Origin: Haliclystus octoradiatus
Taxonomy: Eukaryota; Cnidaria; Staurozoa; Stauromedusae; Haliclystidae
Reading direction: 5' to 3'
DNA length: 64,000 nt
NCBI GenBank assembly: GCA_916610825.1
Contig: OU744453.1
Location: 8,593,845 to 8,657,844, forward strand
The position numbers and the translations under genes are program-made. This document shows, piece by piece, positions 34,501 through 45,602 of this stretch (within the stretch, counting starts at the first letter, position 1; every line of letters starts with the position of its first letter). Below the pieces are notes generated by a model. That model had not been told where the DNA came from and made no database searches. It saw only the letters and a program-made list of their open reading frames with translations.

Positions 34501-36693
34501 ATTGACATATACAATTAATATGAATAATAATAATAATTGAACAAATGAAATGACCACTAACTAATGAGGCAAGCAGAGTTATGATTTAGATACTTTAATA
34601 GAAGAATCCTAACTTAGTGTCAGCTGTTATCAAAAATATTGCTTAGCACATTGAATGCTGGTATCACAACGGCATCGGCGAAACACATTTAAAACGTGGT
34701 AAACTATACAATATGTTGGCATTTTGACTGCAGTAAAAGGCGTCTATGGAATATATTCATTAATCGTGACAAGTTTAATCTAATTTCATTAAATACTATT
34801 ATGTCAGCACTATACTAAATATAGAGGACTTATCTGCGTCGAAAACATTATTGTATGTGTGTATATTAAATATTGTCAAGTTGAATGTTTGTGCATTACA
34901 ATAACACAATGTGGTAGCAATAATGATTTAAGATTACAGGGGAGAAAGTTTTCCCAATAATATAAGATGACAGACTATAGCATAATCTGTATATACGGAT
35001 GTCCTATACATTCCCACAACATAAAAGCACTCCCTAATTGCAGATGGCATTGACAAACAAGATGGAATTCATCAATGTTATTTATATTATGATATTATCT
35101 TCACTATGGGTTTGTTTCATTGTTATGAATATTAAAGGGTGTAAAAATTTGTTATGCCTGTCAATAGCGACTCATCAGAGATCTAGCTGATGTCTTAGCT
35201 TAGCTCATATATGCAAAGAACTAGTTTCTAACAAAGAATACAAAGAGCTACTATATCACTGAAGAATTATAATCGATGTACTGAATTATAATTGAATGTA
35301 ATTATTGTTGACAAGTTATAAAATAATTTACTTTATACCTATTATAGCCTAATAACTTGTTGTTTATTATAATCAAATGCTACAATATCGTATCCGAATT
35401 TGAATATTTTTCCTGTGGTCCCAAATTTTAATTGTGCACTCCGCCTAAAGTCTATCCAGCACAGCACTGAGATTATTAGGGAGTTTCAGATTTCCACAAC
35501 GATGACGATAAGAATGCAGAAGCTGCTGTCATTGCTACGTTATCGTTTCTACCCAACCAGTATTTTAGATTCACAATCTCAACGGTGCTTATACACCACA
35601 AATTCAAAGATAGTTACGAGAACTGAAGGAAATTTTTATATAAACTTGGCTAAAGCATGGATTTAATTGATTTAACAGGAGATATAAACGATGAAGAATA
35701 ATATTCATGCTTACAGCTATTGTTTATTTTTCCTTGTTCCGAAGCAACTAAATCATCTCTATTTAATTTTTCTTAAATTTTTACGATTTAAAACCAATGA
35801 TGTTATATACCTAATGTATGGCGCATAAAGAAATAGCTAGTTTTTTGATACACCGCCCAAGCTACCAATCTTTTCTTCAAATAACTATTGAGGGACTCGA
35901 TGGAAAAAGCTCTATATACCATAAAATATGTCACAAAGCCACAGCCTCCCTCACGTGCGGAGCCTCTACATTGAACTACCATTGCATCAGTACATAGAGT
36001 GCACTGCTTATCTACTTAAAAATTAGACAACGAGCCTTAGCTGGCTACCGTCGAATAGTCACCGAGGTCCTCCTAGGTGACCATTCAGGACGGAAGACAA
36101 CAAGGGGGAGTTGTCTAATTGTTTCAGTAGAAACCAACTAGTGGTACAGGTGAAACATATCAGAAGAAATAAATTCCAATTATTTATTTGCTTCTCGCAT
36201 AATTTATTTGAAATACAACAGTCAATCAAAGGCATCCATGACGACTGCAGCGCTGTAATTTGGAGGATATATTCTAATTCAACTTGCTTTATTTTTAATT
36301 TTTCAAACGAAACAGCTGGATTTTAAAAGTGGCTACAAAAATACAACTTCACACAATAGCAAAGTTATTATAGCAAGGTAACTTTTCAGCATCTTAAAAT
36401 ATATAAATATTTTTAGTTTAGTAATAAACCTTTGTTGCTTATAAACCTTAGCTGACTAGCGAATTAATCTGCAATAAAATAACGATTTAAAATTGAGAGA
36501 AGATTGTAAAATGTGACCAAAGAGATTTATACTGTGTATGCATAGCCTACCATTAAACAACTTCATTTCATATTTTGCTTGTTTTGTGATCTCGGTCACA
36601 GAATTTATAATTAAGACTGTCGTATAAAATTGGTTCAAAAATTTTTTCGAATCGCTTGTTCACGTTTTGAAATTTGCTAGGGGATGTGCCAGC

Positions 36694-36717
36694 GTTCACT
36701 ATAAGAATATAGTGAAC
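36694..36717. repeat. 10-bp perfect hairpin
   Basis: GTTCACTATA, loop AGAA, TATAGTGAAC. It lies between two convergent genes. No T-run follows, and its role is unknown. Confidence 0.7.
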
Positions 36718-37077
36718 GGTCGAGCAACCAATCAGAATGCAGATCATCGAATAATACCCTAGTCCGCTTCGACTAATAGTGTATAGACTTCTGAATAAGT
36801 TATTTCATCGTAGAAACGCTGAATGTGATAAACCATTTTACGCATATACAGTAGTTAACTAAACCTCATGTGAATGTATCATTAGTATGCAAGCTATCGT
36901 CTCAGAAATGCTTATTTATCACTCTGATGTTTCAAAAATTTTGATCAGCAAATAGCTTGTGTGCACCATCCAAGTCAACCATATAAAATATGTAAAAGGT
37001 TCCTTACTGCTCTCCCACTACAACAAACAAAATTTGTTCCTTATTTCTTTACATTTTCCTAATATAACATCACAAAT

Positions 37078-37255
37078 GTTGTTATCAGGAAATCCAATCA
37101 CAAGGCTGCCGCGCAGTAACTCTTTTGTGAAATAAAGCATATTATTACTATTTTTAAACGAATTTTACATAAGAGATTTGACTGATTTGATCAATTTTCT
37201 CCTACAAATCTTCACGTCTTCGTCATATTTTGCATTTCTTCGGATTTTGTACTTT
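37078..37255 (+). repeat. foldback repeat family, copy B (partial)
   Basis: It has only the right half of the inverted part (TTATCAGGAAATCC ... GCTGCCGCGCAGTAACTC), followed by TTTTGTGAAATAAA and then about 120 bp matching copy A (GATTTGACTGATTTGATC, TTCACGTCTTCGTCATATTT). The left foldback arm is missing. Confidence 0.65.
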
Positions 37256-38279
37256 CTTTATACGTTATTATTTTTAAGTAATTTAAGAACCGCAATAGTA
37301 AAAATAGCCATTGTTCAAATGTTTTGATTAACTACTATGAAGCACACTATAATATCGCTCTGCAGATAAATTTCTTATCTATCAATTGACCGAAGTCATC
37401 GACATGACAATGTGCAGATTCAGAAATTAATGTTTGAACTCTCGTTTCACGAGCATGTTTTCGTTGTCTTTATTATTTTTAAGATTATAAACTCTGTAGC
37501 ATTGGCTATATCGCTTTTATGTCACACATTTCGTTTCATAACATTTCAAGTAAATATCATTCAAGTGATTTATTTATATCATTTATTTTTTTATTCAGAG
37601 AAATTTCAGGTCTCTTTAAGTTTAACGCCCAAGTTGTAATATTTAAAATGATATAACATAATAAAATAAGCATTTTGGTTGAGTAAGATATTACAATTCC
37701 GGGGTATGAAATAAGACGTTGTCAGATCTTTCTTTATTCAGCCTGCGTGCAGACTTTACCACGAATAGTTTGATATGATGAAAGGAACTGAATATGATGA
37801 CAACATAAAACGGCATTTACCATGTAAAAATAATATTCTAGTATACATAGAATTTTCCTTCAAAAATTGAATAGAAATCAAAGTCCACACTAAAATCGAT
37901 TAAAGTTATGGGCTGGTAAATACCCGGGGTGTCAACATTATTCGATAAAATGGTTGTGCATAGCTTCATGCAGCGTGTGTATATTTTATTCGAAAAATAA
38001 AATCAATATTTATTATCGAAAATCGAAAGTTCAAACCCAGAACTCAAAAAGTTGTCGTGCACGATCGAATTCTACCTATAGGAATTCTTCCAAGTGTATG
38101 ATCACTTTCAGCAAAAGAAAGAGACATTTCATGGAAAGAAATAGAAATTAGCAATAAAGATATCAACCCAAACACAAAGACAAACAATGCTGTAAGTATA
38201 AAGGTATTGCATTGAGTTACATTAGTTTTGATGTATAAGTTAAAGTTATCTATATAAGCAAGTGCGAGTATAATTTCAT

Positions 38280-41200
38280 CTAAACGCTTTGAGGATCACT
38301 CAACACGGAGCTGGATGAGAAGAGTTGTAGATTCAGCAGCATTTCCGCTTCACTCAGCGTGCTATCACTATTAGCGTCTGCTAATCCAACGAGGTAACCT
38401 GCCTCGATTTTGGCATACCGTACATTTCTTGGATTAAGATAAGTGAGAAGCTCAATAAAACTGACAAGTTCATTATTGTTTTTATCCATGTGGTCATTGA
38501 ATTCATCAGTTTGCCTGTCAAAATGAAGTATATGATACACAATGATATTTGAAAATTTATTTGACACAGAAATTTGACAGGCAAATGAAGGGGGACTTTC
38601 AAAATCGAATGCTTTCAATAAGATCTAGCCGGAGTCATCTATTGATATATGTTAGGACACGCAACTTTTAGGGCTCAAAAATCATTATTTTTGCTCTATT
38701 AAAAACGAGGTTTAGAACAGAAAGTTTTTGTAATTCTCGATTTTATTTTTGCGCGGTTTGTTCAATTTTCGTGTGACTGGATTTGACGGAACGTCCATAT
38801 AATCACGTGACTGGATTCTGTCTGTCCAATTGGAGCTGAGGGCGGCTAACGAAGGAGGCTCCCAACTCTTGTAAATAGATGGATGTTGATACAAGCAGTG
38901 AATATTGAAAATGAATAAAAAGATAATAAACAAGAATTGAAAGTTAAAACGGGAGGGGGATATGTTCCGACAAGAGATCCCTTGTATAGAATATTCAAAG
39001 TTTCTCCTTCTTCAAAATTAATCACCATCTCCAACTGACTGAAGGTAAAATAATACAGTAATAAAATAATGACTCTCACAGATATGTAACTAAATATAAA
39101 ATAAACCATATACCAATGTCTTCAATAGATATTGTTTTTTTTTGTTTGTTTAGATTCACTTGAATAAATAGTCTTGCAAGATTCTTTTGAGGGCGTCTAA
39201 TGATAACGATTGTATACCAAGTTTACTGGACAGTTCCCAGTAAGTGAGAGTTGAGACAGATATTTTTAAAGATGCCAAAAATTGGAGTAAATTTTTGAGA
39301 AGTGAGGAGTGTAAATGGGCTGTCTTGAGACATTTTTTTTTAATTTACAAAGTTTATATCCAGCAATTCCGTTCGTACCCTCTCATGCGCCGTAAACCTA
39401 CATGACTCATAGAGACTTGTGAGCCAATTTATTAGCACTACGGTATTCAATTCACAAGGCGTAATCCAGGTTTAACCAATCACCGCAATCAGGTATTAGA
39501 AACACAGCAGGAAAGTTTTTACAAGGACAGTAAATTTTATGGTCAAATAAACGGTTATATTTAGGAATGGGAAAGAACGATTAGAAAAACGCTGCATATT
39601 TATTAATTTTGATACATTATGATACCACCCTCAAAATGTGGAGTGGATTCTGTACAAAGTCTTGAATGGGGTAAAAGTGTGCCATATTTAGTAGCAAAGG
39701 CTTGTATTGGAAGTGTTTCGTGTTTTACGAGGAAATCCAGATGTGTCGATATTGGTTGCATGACCTAGCGTATTTGATATAGATAGAGTATTTAACAGTA
39801 AGATATTACATTTTGGAATTTATCAAATGGTTTGATATATGTACTCACTGTTGTATATATTGTAGTTGCTCTGCTTGTGTTAAACCGGATGGAGGTACTG
39901 TGAATTCCGGGAGAGAAATTTTCTACAAACATGAAATGAAATTATCTTCAGCAGGGTGAAAGATACTTTATTACTATAGATTATGTGTTACAGTGATTAA
40001 TATGTTAGAAATATAACGATTTATGCGCCAAAACATTTTTCTCAGGCGCATTAACCAACCATTTGATATTTAAACAGCTCCATATTATGCCTGACTTGTA
40101 ATGAAGCTAGCAATTAACACGCATCAAGCACTTACACTGTCGCTGTTTGTGTCAAATGCATTCATCATTTCATTGGCAATTTCTGTCATTGCTGAAACAT
40201 TTATTTGTGGGTATAAAAAGGAAATGAATTCGTTTAGATTTAGTGTGACACTGTTATCTGTATCAGCATTCAGCCATTGTGTTGCTTCTGGACTGAAATC
40301 GCCAACCAAATCAGATGCAGCTAAAATAAAAATAGTAGGATAGATGGCTAACAACTCAATTCATTTCTTTGATATCAAAAGTTGGTTAATCCGAATTATT
40401 TATGCACGTAGTGGTTTGTCTGTTGTCATATATTTATTATAACTTCCGTTTATCATATCGTTCACTATACATGTAAATAGTAAACTGCAATATATTATCG
40501 CTCTCTTCACACGTAACCGTTGTGAGAACACCCTAATTCATTACACATAACAACTATTTAGTTATTGTCTGTACCCTATATACATGATCTAATCATGGGT
40601 GGCTATAACAGTGTCTCGAATGATGGGCATAGGTGTTTGTAAGACCTTTGGCCAATCCATAAATTGTAAAAGTGTGGGGCTATGTTGGGGCTTTGAGTTC
40701 CAATAAAGTGTGTAAATTTAAATATATCATCGTTTGTGTGTTCATTAGTAGATAAAGGTTTAAAATTTTCTTCCAGCCATTTTGCTAATTTAAAATTATA
40801 CTAAGAGTCATAAAACAAACAATAGGTATCATTGGAAGTATAGGGGTTTGTGCGTTTTCGGAAAATCATAAATATGTGCTAGCCTGATCCCAGTGGGTGA
40901 TAACAAGATATTATATAGATTGAAGAAAGTCTAACTCAGATTTGTGTTCGAAAGAGCTTTATGTAGTTCACAATATTGTCTTACCTTTGTGAGAATCAAA
41001 TAAATCAAATGTATTTAACATCCTCAAATATAGATTAATTAAAATTTGAAAACAACATTTTCGTCCGACATCAATAACATCATCAAAAGTCTATCTTTCT
41101 TGACCCAATAACGATCCTTTCCAAACATTTTGATCGCTTCTGACACGGTAGAATTACTGAGAAATCAAGCAGAATCGGATTTCATGATTTTACCTGAACC

Positions 41201-42876
41201 GTGTGAATTAATGTTTCATTTTCCACAAGAAACCAAGTTCGTTTGTTGGATAATCTGATCTCCGGAAATTTTTTCGCATCAAAACGAGATGATCTTAAAA
41301 TAGGTTTGAAGGCCAATTCTCAGTATCTCTGTCAAGTTGCCCCCCCCCCCCAACCGTGATATTTAGATCTAAACTATACTCAGAATGATGATCAGTGGAT
41401 GATCAGCTATTTAGTTTTAATGATCATCAATGATCATCGAGATATCGCCAATTATTGAATGGTGGGGCCAACTTGACAAATAGTTTGCCCCCCAGCTTTT
41501 CCCCTACCACCCACAGGGTTGAAAATAGGCTTAAAAGAATGATCACGCGATGATCATTCATGATCAATAGGTTTCATCGTATTATCATCAATGATCATCG
41601 AGATATCGCCAATTATCGAATGGGGGAGGGGGCAACTTGACAAATAGTTAGTCCCCAACTTTTTCCCTACCACCCACAAAGATAAAAAGGCTTAAAAGAA
41701 TGATCACGCGATGATCATTCATGATCAATAGGTTTCATCATATTATCATCAATGATCATCGAGATTTCGCCAATTATCGAATGGGGGGGGGGGGGCAACT
41801 TGACAAAATGTTAGCCCCTCAACTTTTCCCCTACCACCCACAAAGATAAAAAGGCTTAAAAGAATGATCACGCGATGATCATTCATGATCAATAGGTTTC
41901 ATCATATTATCATCAATGATCATCGAGATCTCACCAATTATCGAATGGGGGGGGGGGCAACTTGACAAAATGTTAGCCCCCCAACTTTTTCCTTACCACC
42001 CACTAGGTTAAAAGTAGGCTTAAAAGAATGATCACGCGATGATCTTTCATGATCAATTGGTTTCATCTTATTATCATCAATGACCATCAAGACATCGCCA
42101 ATTATCGAATGGTGGGGGGGGGGGGCAACTCGACAAAAAGTTAGCCTACCGGTAGTTCTACCGTTTCAAAAGCGATCAAAATGTTGATTTCACAAAGGGA
42201 AGATGATATTATGGCCTGTTTAGAACTCTTTCAAACACAAATCTGATGTAGACAATCTTGGTTCTATTATAATGTCTTTGTGGTAATGAATCTGATATAG
42301 TATTAAGGAAAATGTGTTACAAAGCCTAATATAACTATTACTAAGTATTAAATATTTAATAAAAAGCACAATTATTTTATCCTTAATAGTAAATTACTTA
42401 CCTGTTACACCGGCAGAAATAAAAACTGCAGGATCTCCATCAACAAGATGTGCTTTATACTCTGCCCACACTATACTATTATCACTATCATTATCAATCT
42501 GTTGGAAGAATACTGTGCTCTCATTAACTGCAACCGTGTAATAGTTCAACGTGCGTGTATGAATCCAATCAGACAATTCACTTATGTCGATACGATGATC
42601 GTCGGAAACATCGATTTGATGAAAAATCTCAATTAAAGCACGATACGTTGTAATATTTTGAAATATCAGTGTGTTATCTGCTATTAAGGCAGCCAGGAAT
42701 ACTTCATGAGAATAATCTAGGGCTTCTGGCTCAAGTCCAATCAGTAATTCCCCAGGGATGTAAACTGGACGTAAAAACTCTTCGTTTGTAATGTCATTGC
42801 GAGTGATGTTTGTCTGTCCAAATGAAACACCAAACATGCACAAGAGAAAGAAAATGTTACTTGTCATACTCATCAT
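38280..42876 (-). CDS. CREC-family EF-hand protein 1 (calumenin/reticulocalbin-like), no HDEF tail
   Basis: Four exons on the minus strand: 42876-42402, 40320-40136, 39922-39849 and 38514-38280 (475, 185, 74 and 235 nt), with intron phases 1, 0 and 2 and GT-AG sites. The product is 322 residues. A signal peptide is followed by QTNITRNDITNEEF. Six EF-hand loops are visible: DVSDDHRIDISE, DNDSDNSIVWAE, DTDNSVTLNLNE (degenerate at position 6), DTNSDSKISLPE (spanning exons 2/3), DKNNNELVSFIE and DANSDSTLSEAE. CREC proteins are luminal Ca-binding chaperone-like proteins. The C-terminus is SDPQSV, without the H/K-D-E-F/L retrieval signal, so secretion is likelier than ER retention. Its paralogue lies upstream on the same strand. 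Confidence 0.9.
41335..42150. repeat. minisatellite of ~161-164-bp units with G-runs and TGATCAT motifs
   Basis: TTAAAAGAATGATCACGCGA recurs at 41531, 41692, 41856 and 42020, spaced 161, 164 and 164 bp, with a degenerate unit before the first. Each unit has several TGATCAT-type palindromic words, an AATTATCGAATGG segment, then a run of G (up to about 12) and GCAACTTGACAAA, then CCCACAAAG. The left end begins with a run of C. The array sits in intron 1 of CREC gene 1. Confidence 0.9.
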
Positions 42877-43106
42877 TCAGATTGAATTTTTCAGCACACT
42901 GTTCGTTTGCTGTTCAGATGTTTAAGGCTTTGCCTGATTTAAGCGTTTGCCTTTTATATGCTCAATATATTTACAATAGCTGTATTTGTTGAAAATATTT
43001 GTTTTGTCGATTGAACAATCATAACCAACTTGAATAGATTTGATCATTGGTCGGTTGAAAAATAGCCGCTTCAATTCTTTTAATGCAATGTCTCCCAATT
43101 TTCATG

Positions 43107-45602
43107 TATCATCATCATCATCATCATCATCATTTATTCAGAACCTGATAAGCTACAGGAGCTTTTTTTCACAGGACTGATTGAAACAAATATAATATAT
43201 ATGTGTACATGTGTACACGATAAGTATAAAAGGTAAGGTTTATAGTTGGTATATAGATAATATTTACAATAAAGTCTATGGCTAAAAAAAGAAAATTTGT
43301 CACGATTTGCTATGCAATTGCTTCTTGAGAAGATGCTTAAAACTGGTTCCACTAGCAACAATCTTCATCTCAGACGGAAGGTCATTCCACTTATGAGCAC
43401 CAGCATACTTGAATGAGTGTCTATGGCTTGACTCAATGTAGATGTCATTGTGGGAATGTGCACGTGTTCTAATGGAGTGTGGTTTTTGAAACAAATTGGA
43501 GAGCAAGGGAGGAGCTAAATTGAATTTTAGTTTATGTGTGAATATTAGCTGTTGTGTAGTTAGTCTGTCTCTGACTGGTAGCCAACCAAGTTGGTTGAGC
43601 ATGTCTGAGACATGAGTTCGATAATTACAGCGGAGAATGGCCCTCATTCCTCTGTTTTGTAGTCTCTGGAGGCGATCGATGTGTTGTTTTTTACAATTCC
43701 CCCATACGACAGCGCAGTAGTCGAAATGTGGCAAGACTATGGTGTTGAAGATCATCTCTGCTGTATATTGTGGGATAAACTTCCGTGCAAATTTTAGTAC
43801 TGCTAGGCCTCTATTTATTTTCTTTATCATTGCTTCGATATGCTGATCGAAGGATAGTGTTGGATCAATGCGGACTCCTAAATAATTAATTAGTGGTGCA
43901 TTATGTATGATTCCGTTTTCATTGTTAATTTCTAATTGTAAAGGTTCGTATCTATTTATTTTCTGTTTTGTTCCGATTAGCATACAGTTGGTTTTATGTA
44001 CATTTAAAGTTAGTTTATTAGCGTTTAGCCATGAATAAATACTATTTACATCAGAGGAAAGTGAATTTTTAATGATCTCGGGGTCTTTATCGGCTATGTA
44101 CAATAAGGTATCATCAGCATATAGGTTTATTTTACATTTATTTACAACTTTAGATACATCGTTAATATAGATCAAGAATAGCAGTGGTCCCAGTATTGAC
44201 CCTTGCGGAACGCCATATTTAATTTCACCTAGATCAGAGTTTGTATTATTTATATTTACAGTTTGATTTCTACCTATTAAATAAGTTTTAAAAAAATTTA
44301 AGCTACATTCATCGCTACCATATAATTTAAGTTTGTCTAACAGTATCAAATGATCAACCGTGTCAAAAGCTTTCTTCAAATCTATACTTACCACACCTAT
44401 ATCTTTATGTTTTGAGATGTTTTCAAAAGAGAACTCTGTAAAATTTAGTACACTTGAAGCTGTACAGTACTTTTTTCTGAAACCAAATTGGTAAGGTGTT
44501 AATAAGTTGTTAGTAGATAAATAATAATTAAATTGCTCGTGAACTATTTTCTCTAATAATTTAGAAAGTACAGGCAAAACAGATATTGGGCGGTAATTGC
44601 TTCTTTCAAGAACAGATTCGCATTTGTGAAGGGGGCAGACTTTCCCAGTTTTGAAGGATTCTGGAAAATTTCCGCTTTTTAGAGATAAATTAAATATTTT
44701 TGTTAGTGCTGGTGCTATGCTTGAGGCTGTTAGTTTTATTAGTTTGGTTTCTAAATGATCAATACCAACTGACCGTTTGGCAGGTAAGTTTTTTATTAAC
44801 TGAAGGATATCATATTCTGTGATAGCTTCAAGTTGGAATTTGTTAGTAAGGTTACTGGTGTTGGTTATAGTGTTTATGAATTGTCTGGTAATATGTATTG
44901 GATTTAGATCTGTTAAAGGAATAAGGGAGGATAATTTATTAGCAATGTTTAAGAAATAAGTATTAAATTCATTTGCAATGACATTTTTATCTGTGATTAG
45001 TTGATTATTTACAGTTATATTATTTACATTAATGCTATTATTTTTGTTAGGTAAAATTTGTTTTAAAAATTTCCACATTTGCTTAGGGTGGCCTCTACTT
45101 TCTGCTATGTTTTTGCAGTAAAAGGTTCGTTTACATTTTCTAAAGTAATTTGTAAATTGATTTCTAGTTGATTTGTACAGGTTTAAATATTGTGGATTAT
45201 TTGATTGGATAAATAGCTTATAATAGTTGTCTCTTTTATTTCGTAGGTCTTTGGCATGGGAGTCTAGATAAATATTAGTTTTTTTTTGTTTTATTCTAAT
45301 TTGTTTCAATGGTGCAAATTCGTTGACGATTGTGTTGAAAACAGCCTGCCAAGCGTAGTAGCAGTCATTGACATCTGGGAATAGATTTAAAAAATCCCAA
45401 TTTGTTAGATTAATTGCTGAATTTAATAAATTAGCGTCGAGTGATTTATAGTTGCGTGTCAATGTTAGTTTGTGTGTATTTTGTGAAGGTCTAGAAGTGC
45501 ATTTGAGAATGAAAAAATTCATTTGGTGGTCAGCTACTCGTGCCAATGTAACACCACTCATAAAATTAGTATCTAAATTGGAAATTGCTAGGTCTATTTA
45601 AA
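43107..45602 (-). mobile_element. 5'-truncated non-LTR retrotransposon with (GAT)n tail
   Basis: On the minus strand the element ends GTTCTGAATAAA followed by a (TGA)n run (43108-43132), a 3' microsatellite tail as seen in CR1/L2-type elements. Upstream, coding sequence is open to about 45600 and then stops, inside the end of the endonuclease domain, as expected from 5' truncation during target-primed reverse transcription. I could not identify a target duplication. It is inserted between the two CREC genes. Confidence 0.85.
43300..45561 (-). CDS. non-LTR retrotransposon ORF2 fragment (endonuclease end + RT)
   Basis: 753 codons without a stop. Residues 1-20 are the end of an apurinic-type endonuclease (the ADHQ triad region), and coding similarity continues a few codons upstream of the Met (IDLAISNLDTNF). 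RT motifs: NYRPISVLPVLSKLLE (about 322), QFGFRKKY (358), catalytic SIDLKKAFDTVDH (392), VPQGSILGPLLFLIYIND (451) and active-site YADD (481). A C-terminal thumb/connector region follows, to the end. The lack of any stop or frameshift implies a young insertion, although the missing N-terminal endonuclease makes it immobile on its own. Confidence 0.9.
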   Translation of the reverse strand: MSGVTLARVADHQMNFFILKCTSRPSQNTHKLTLTRNYKSLDANLLNSAINLTNWDFLNLFPDVNDCYYAWQAVFNTIVNEFAPLKQIRIKQKKTNIYLDSHAKDLRNKRDNYYKLFIQSNNPQYLNLYKSTRNQFTNYFRKCKRTFYCKNIAESRGHPKQMWKFLKQILPNKNNSINVNNITVNNQLITDKNVIANEFNTYFLNIANKLSSLIPLTDLNPIHITRQFINTITNTSNLTNKFQLEAITEYDILQLIKNLPAKRSVGIDHLETKLIKLTASSIAPALTKIFNLSLKSGNFPESFKTGKVCPLHKCESVLERSNYRPISVLPVLSKLLEKIVHEQFNYYLSTNNLLTPYQFGFRKKYCTASSVLNFTEFSFENISKHKDIGVVSIDLKKAFDTVDHLILLDKLKLYGSDECSLNFFKTYLIGRNQTVNINNTNSDLGEIKYGVPQGSILGPLLFLIYINDVSKVVNKCKINLYADDTLLYIADKDPEIIKNSLSSDVNSIYSWLNANKLTLNVHKTNCMLIGTKQKINRYEPLQLEINNENGIIHNAPLINYLGVRIDPTLSFDQHIEAMIKKINRGLAVLKFARKFIPQYTAEMIFNTIVLPHFDYCAVVWGNCKKQHIDRLQRLQNRGMRAILRCNYRTHVSDMLNQLGWLPVRDRLTTQQLIFTHKLKFNLAPPLLSNLFQKPHSIRTRAHSHNDIYIESSHRHSFKYAGAHKWNDLPSEMKIVASGTSFKHLLKKQLHSKS

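Larger units (their letters stand above)
34501..38279. other. intergenic region between TSP1 gene and CREC gene 1
   Basis: AT-rich, with no supported gene; short frames at 35400-35666, 37412-37639 and 37954-38151 lack domains. It contains foldback copy B (37078-37255) and a perfect 10-bp hairpin at 36694-36717. The two flanking genes converge on this interval, so it should hold both 3' ends. I could not choose polyadenylation sites with confidence. Confidence 0.45.

Noticed and set aside
38846..39109. An additional CREC gene 1 exon between exons 3 and 4
   Set aside because: An acceptor-like CAG exists, but the translation has no EF-hand and no good donor. Joining 39849 directly to 38514 keeps phase and matches the exon order of the paralogue.
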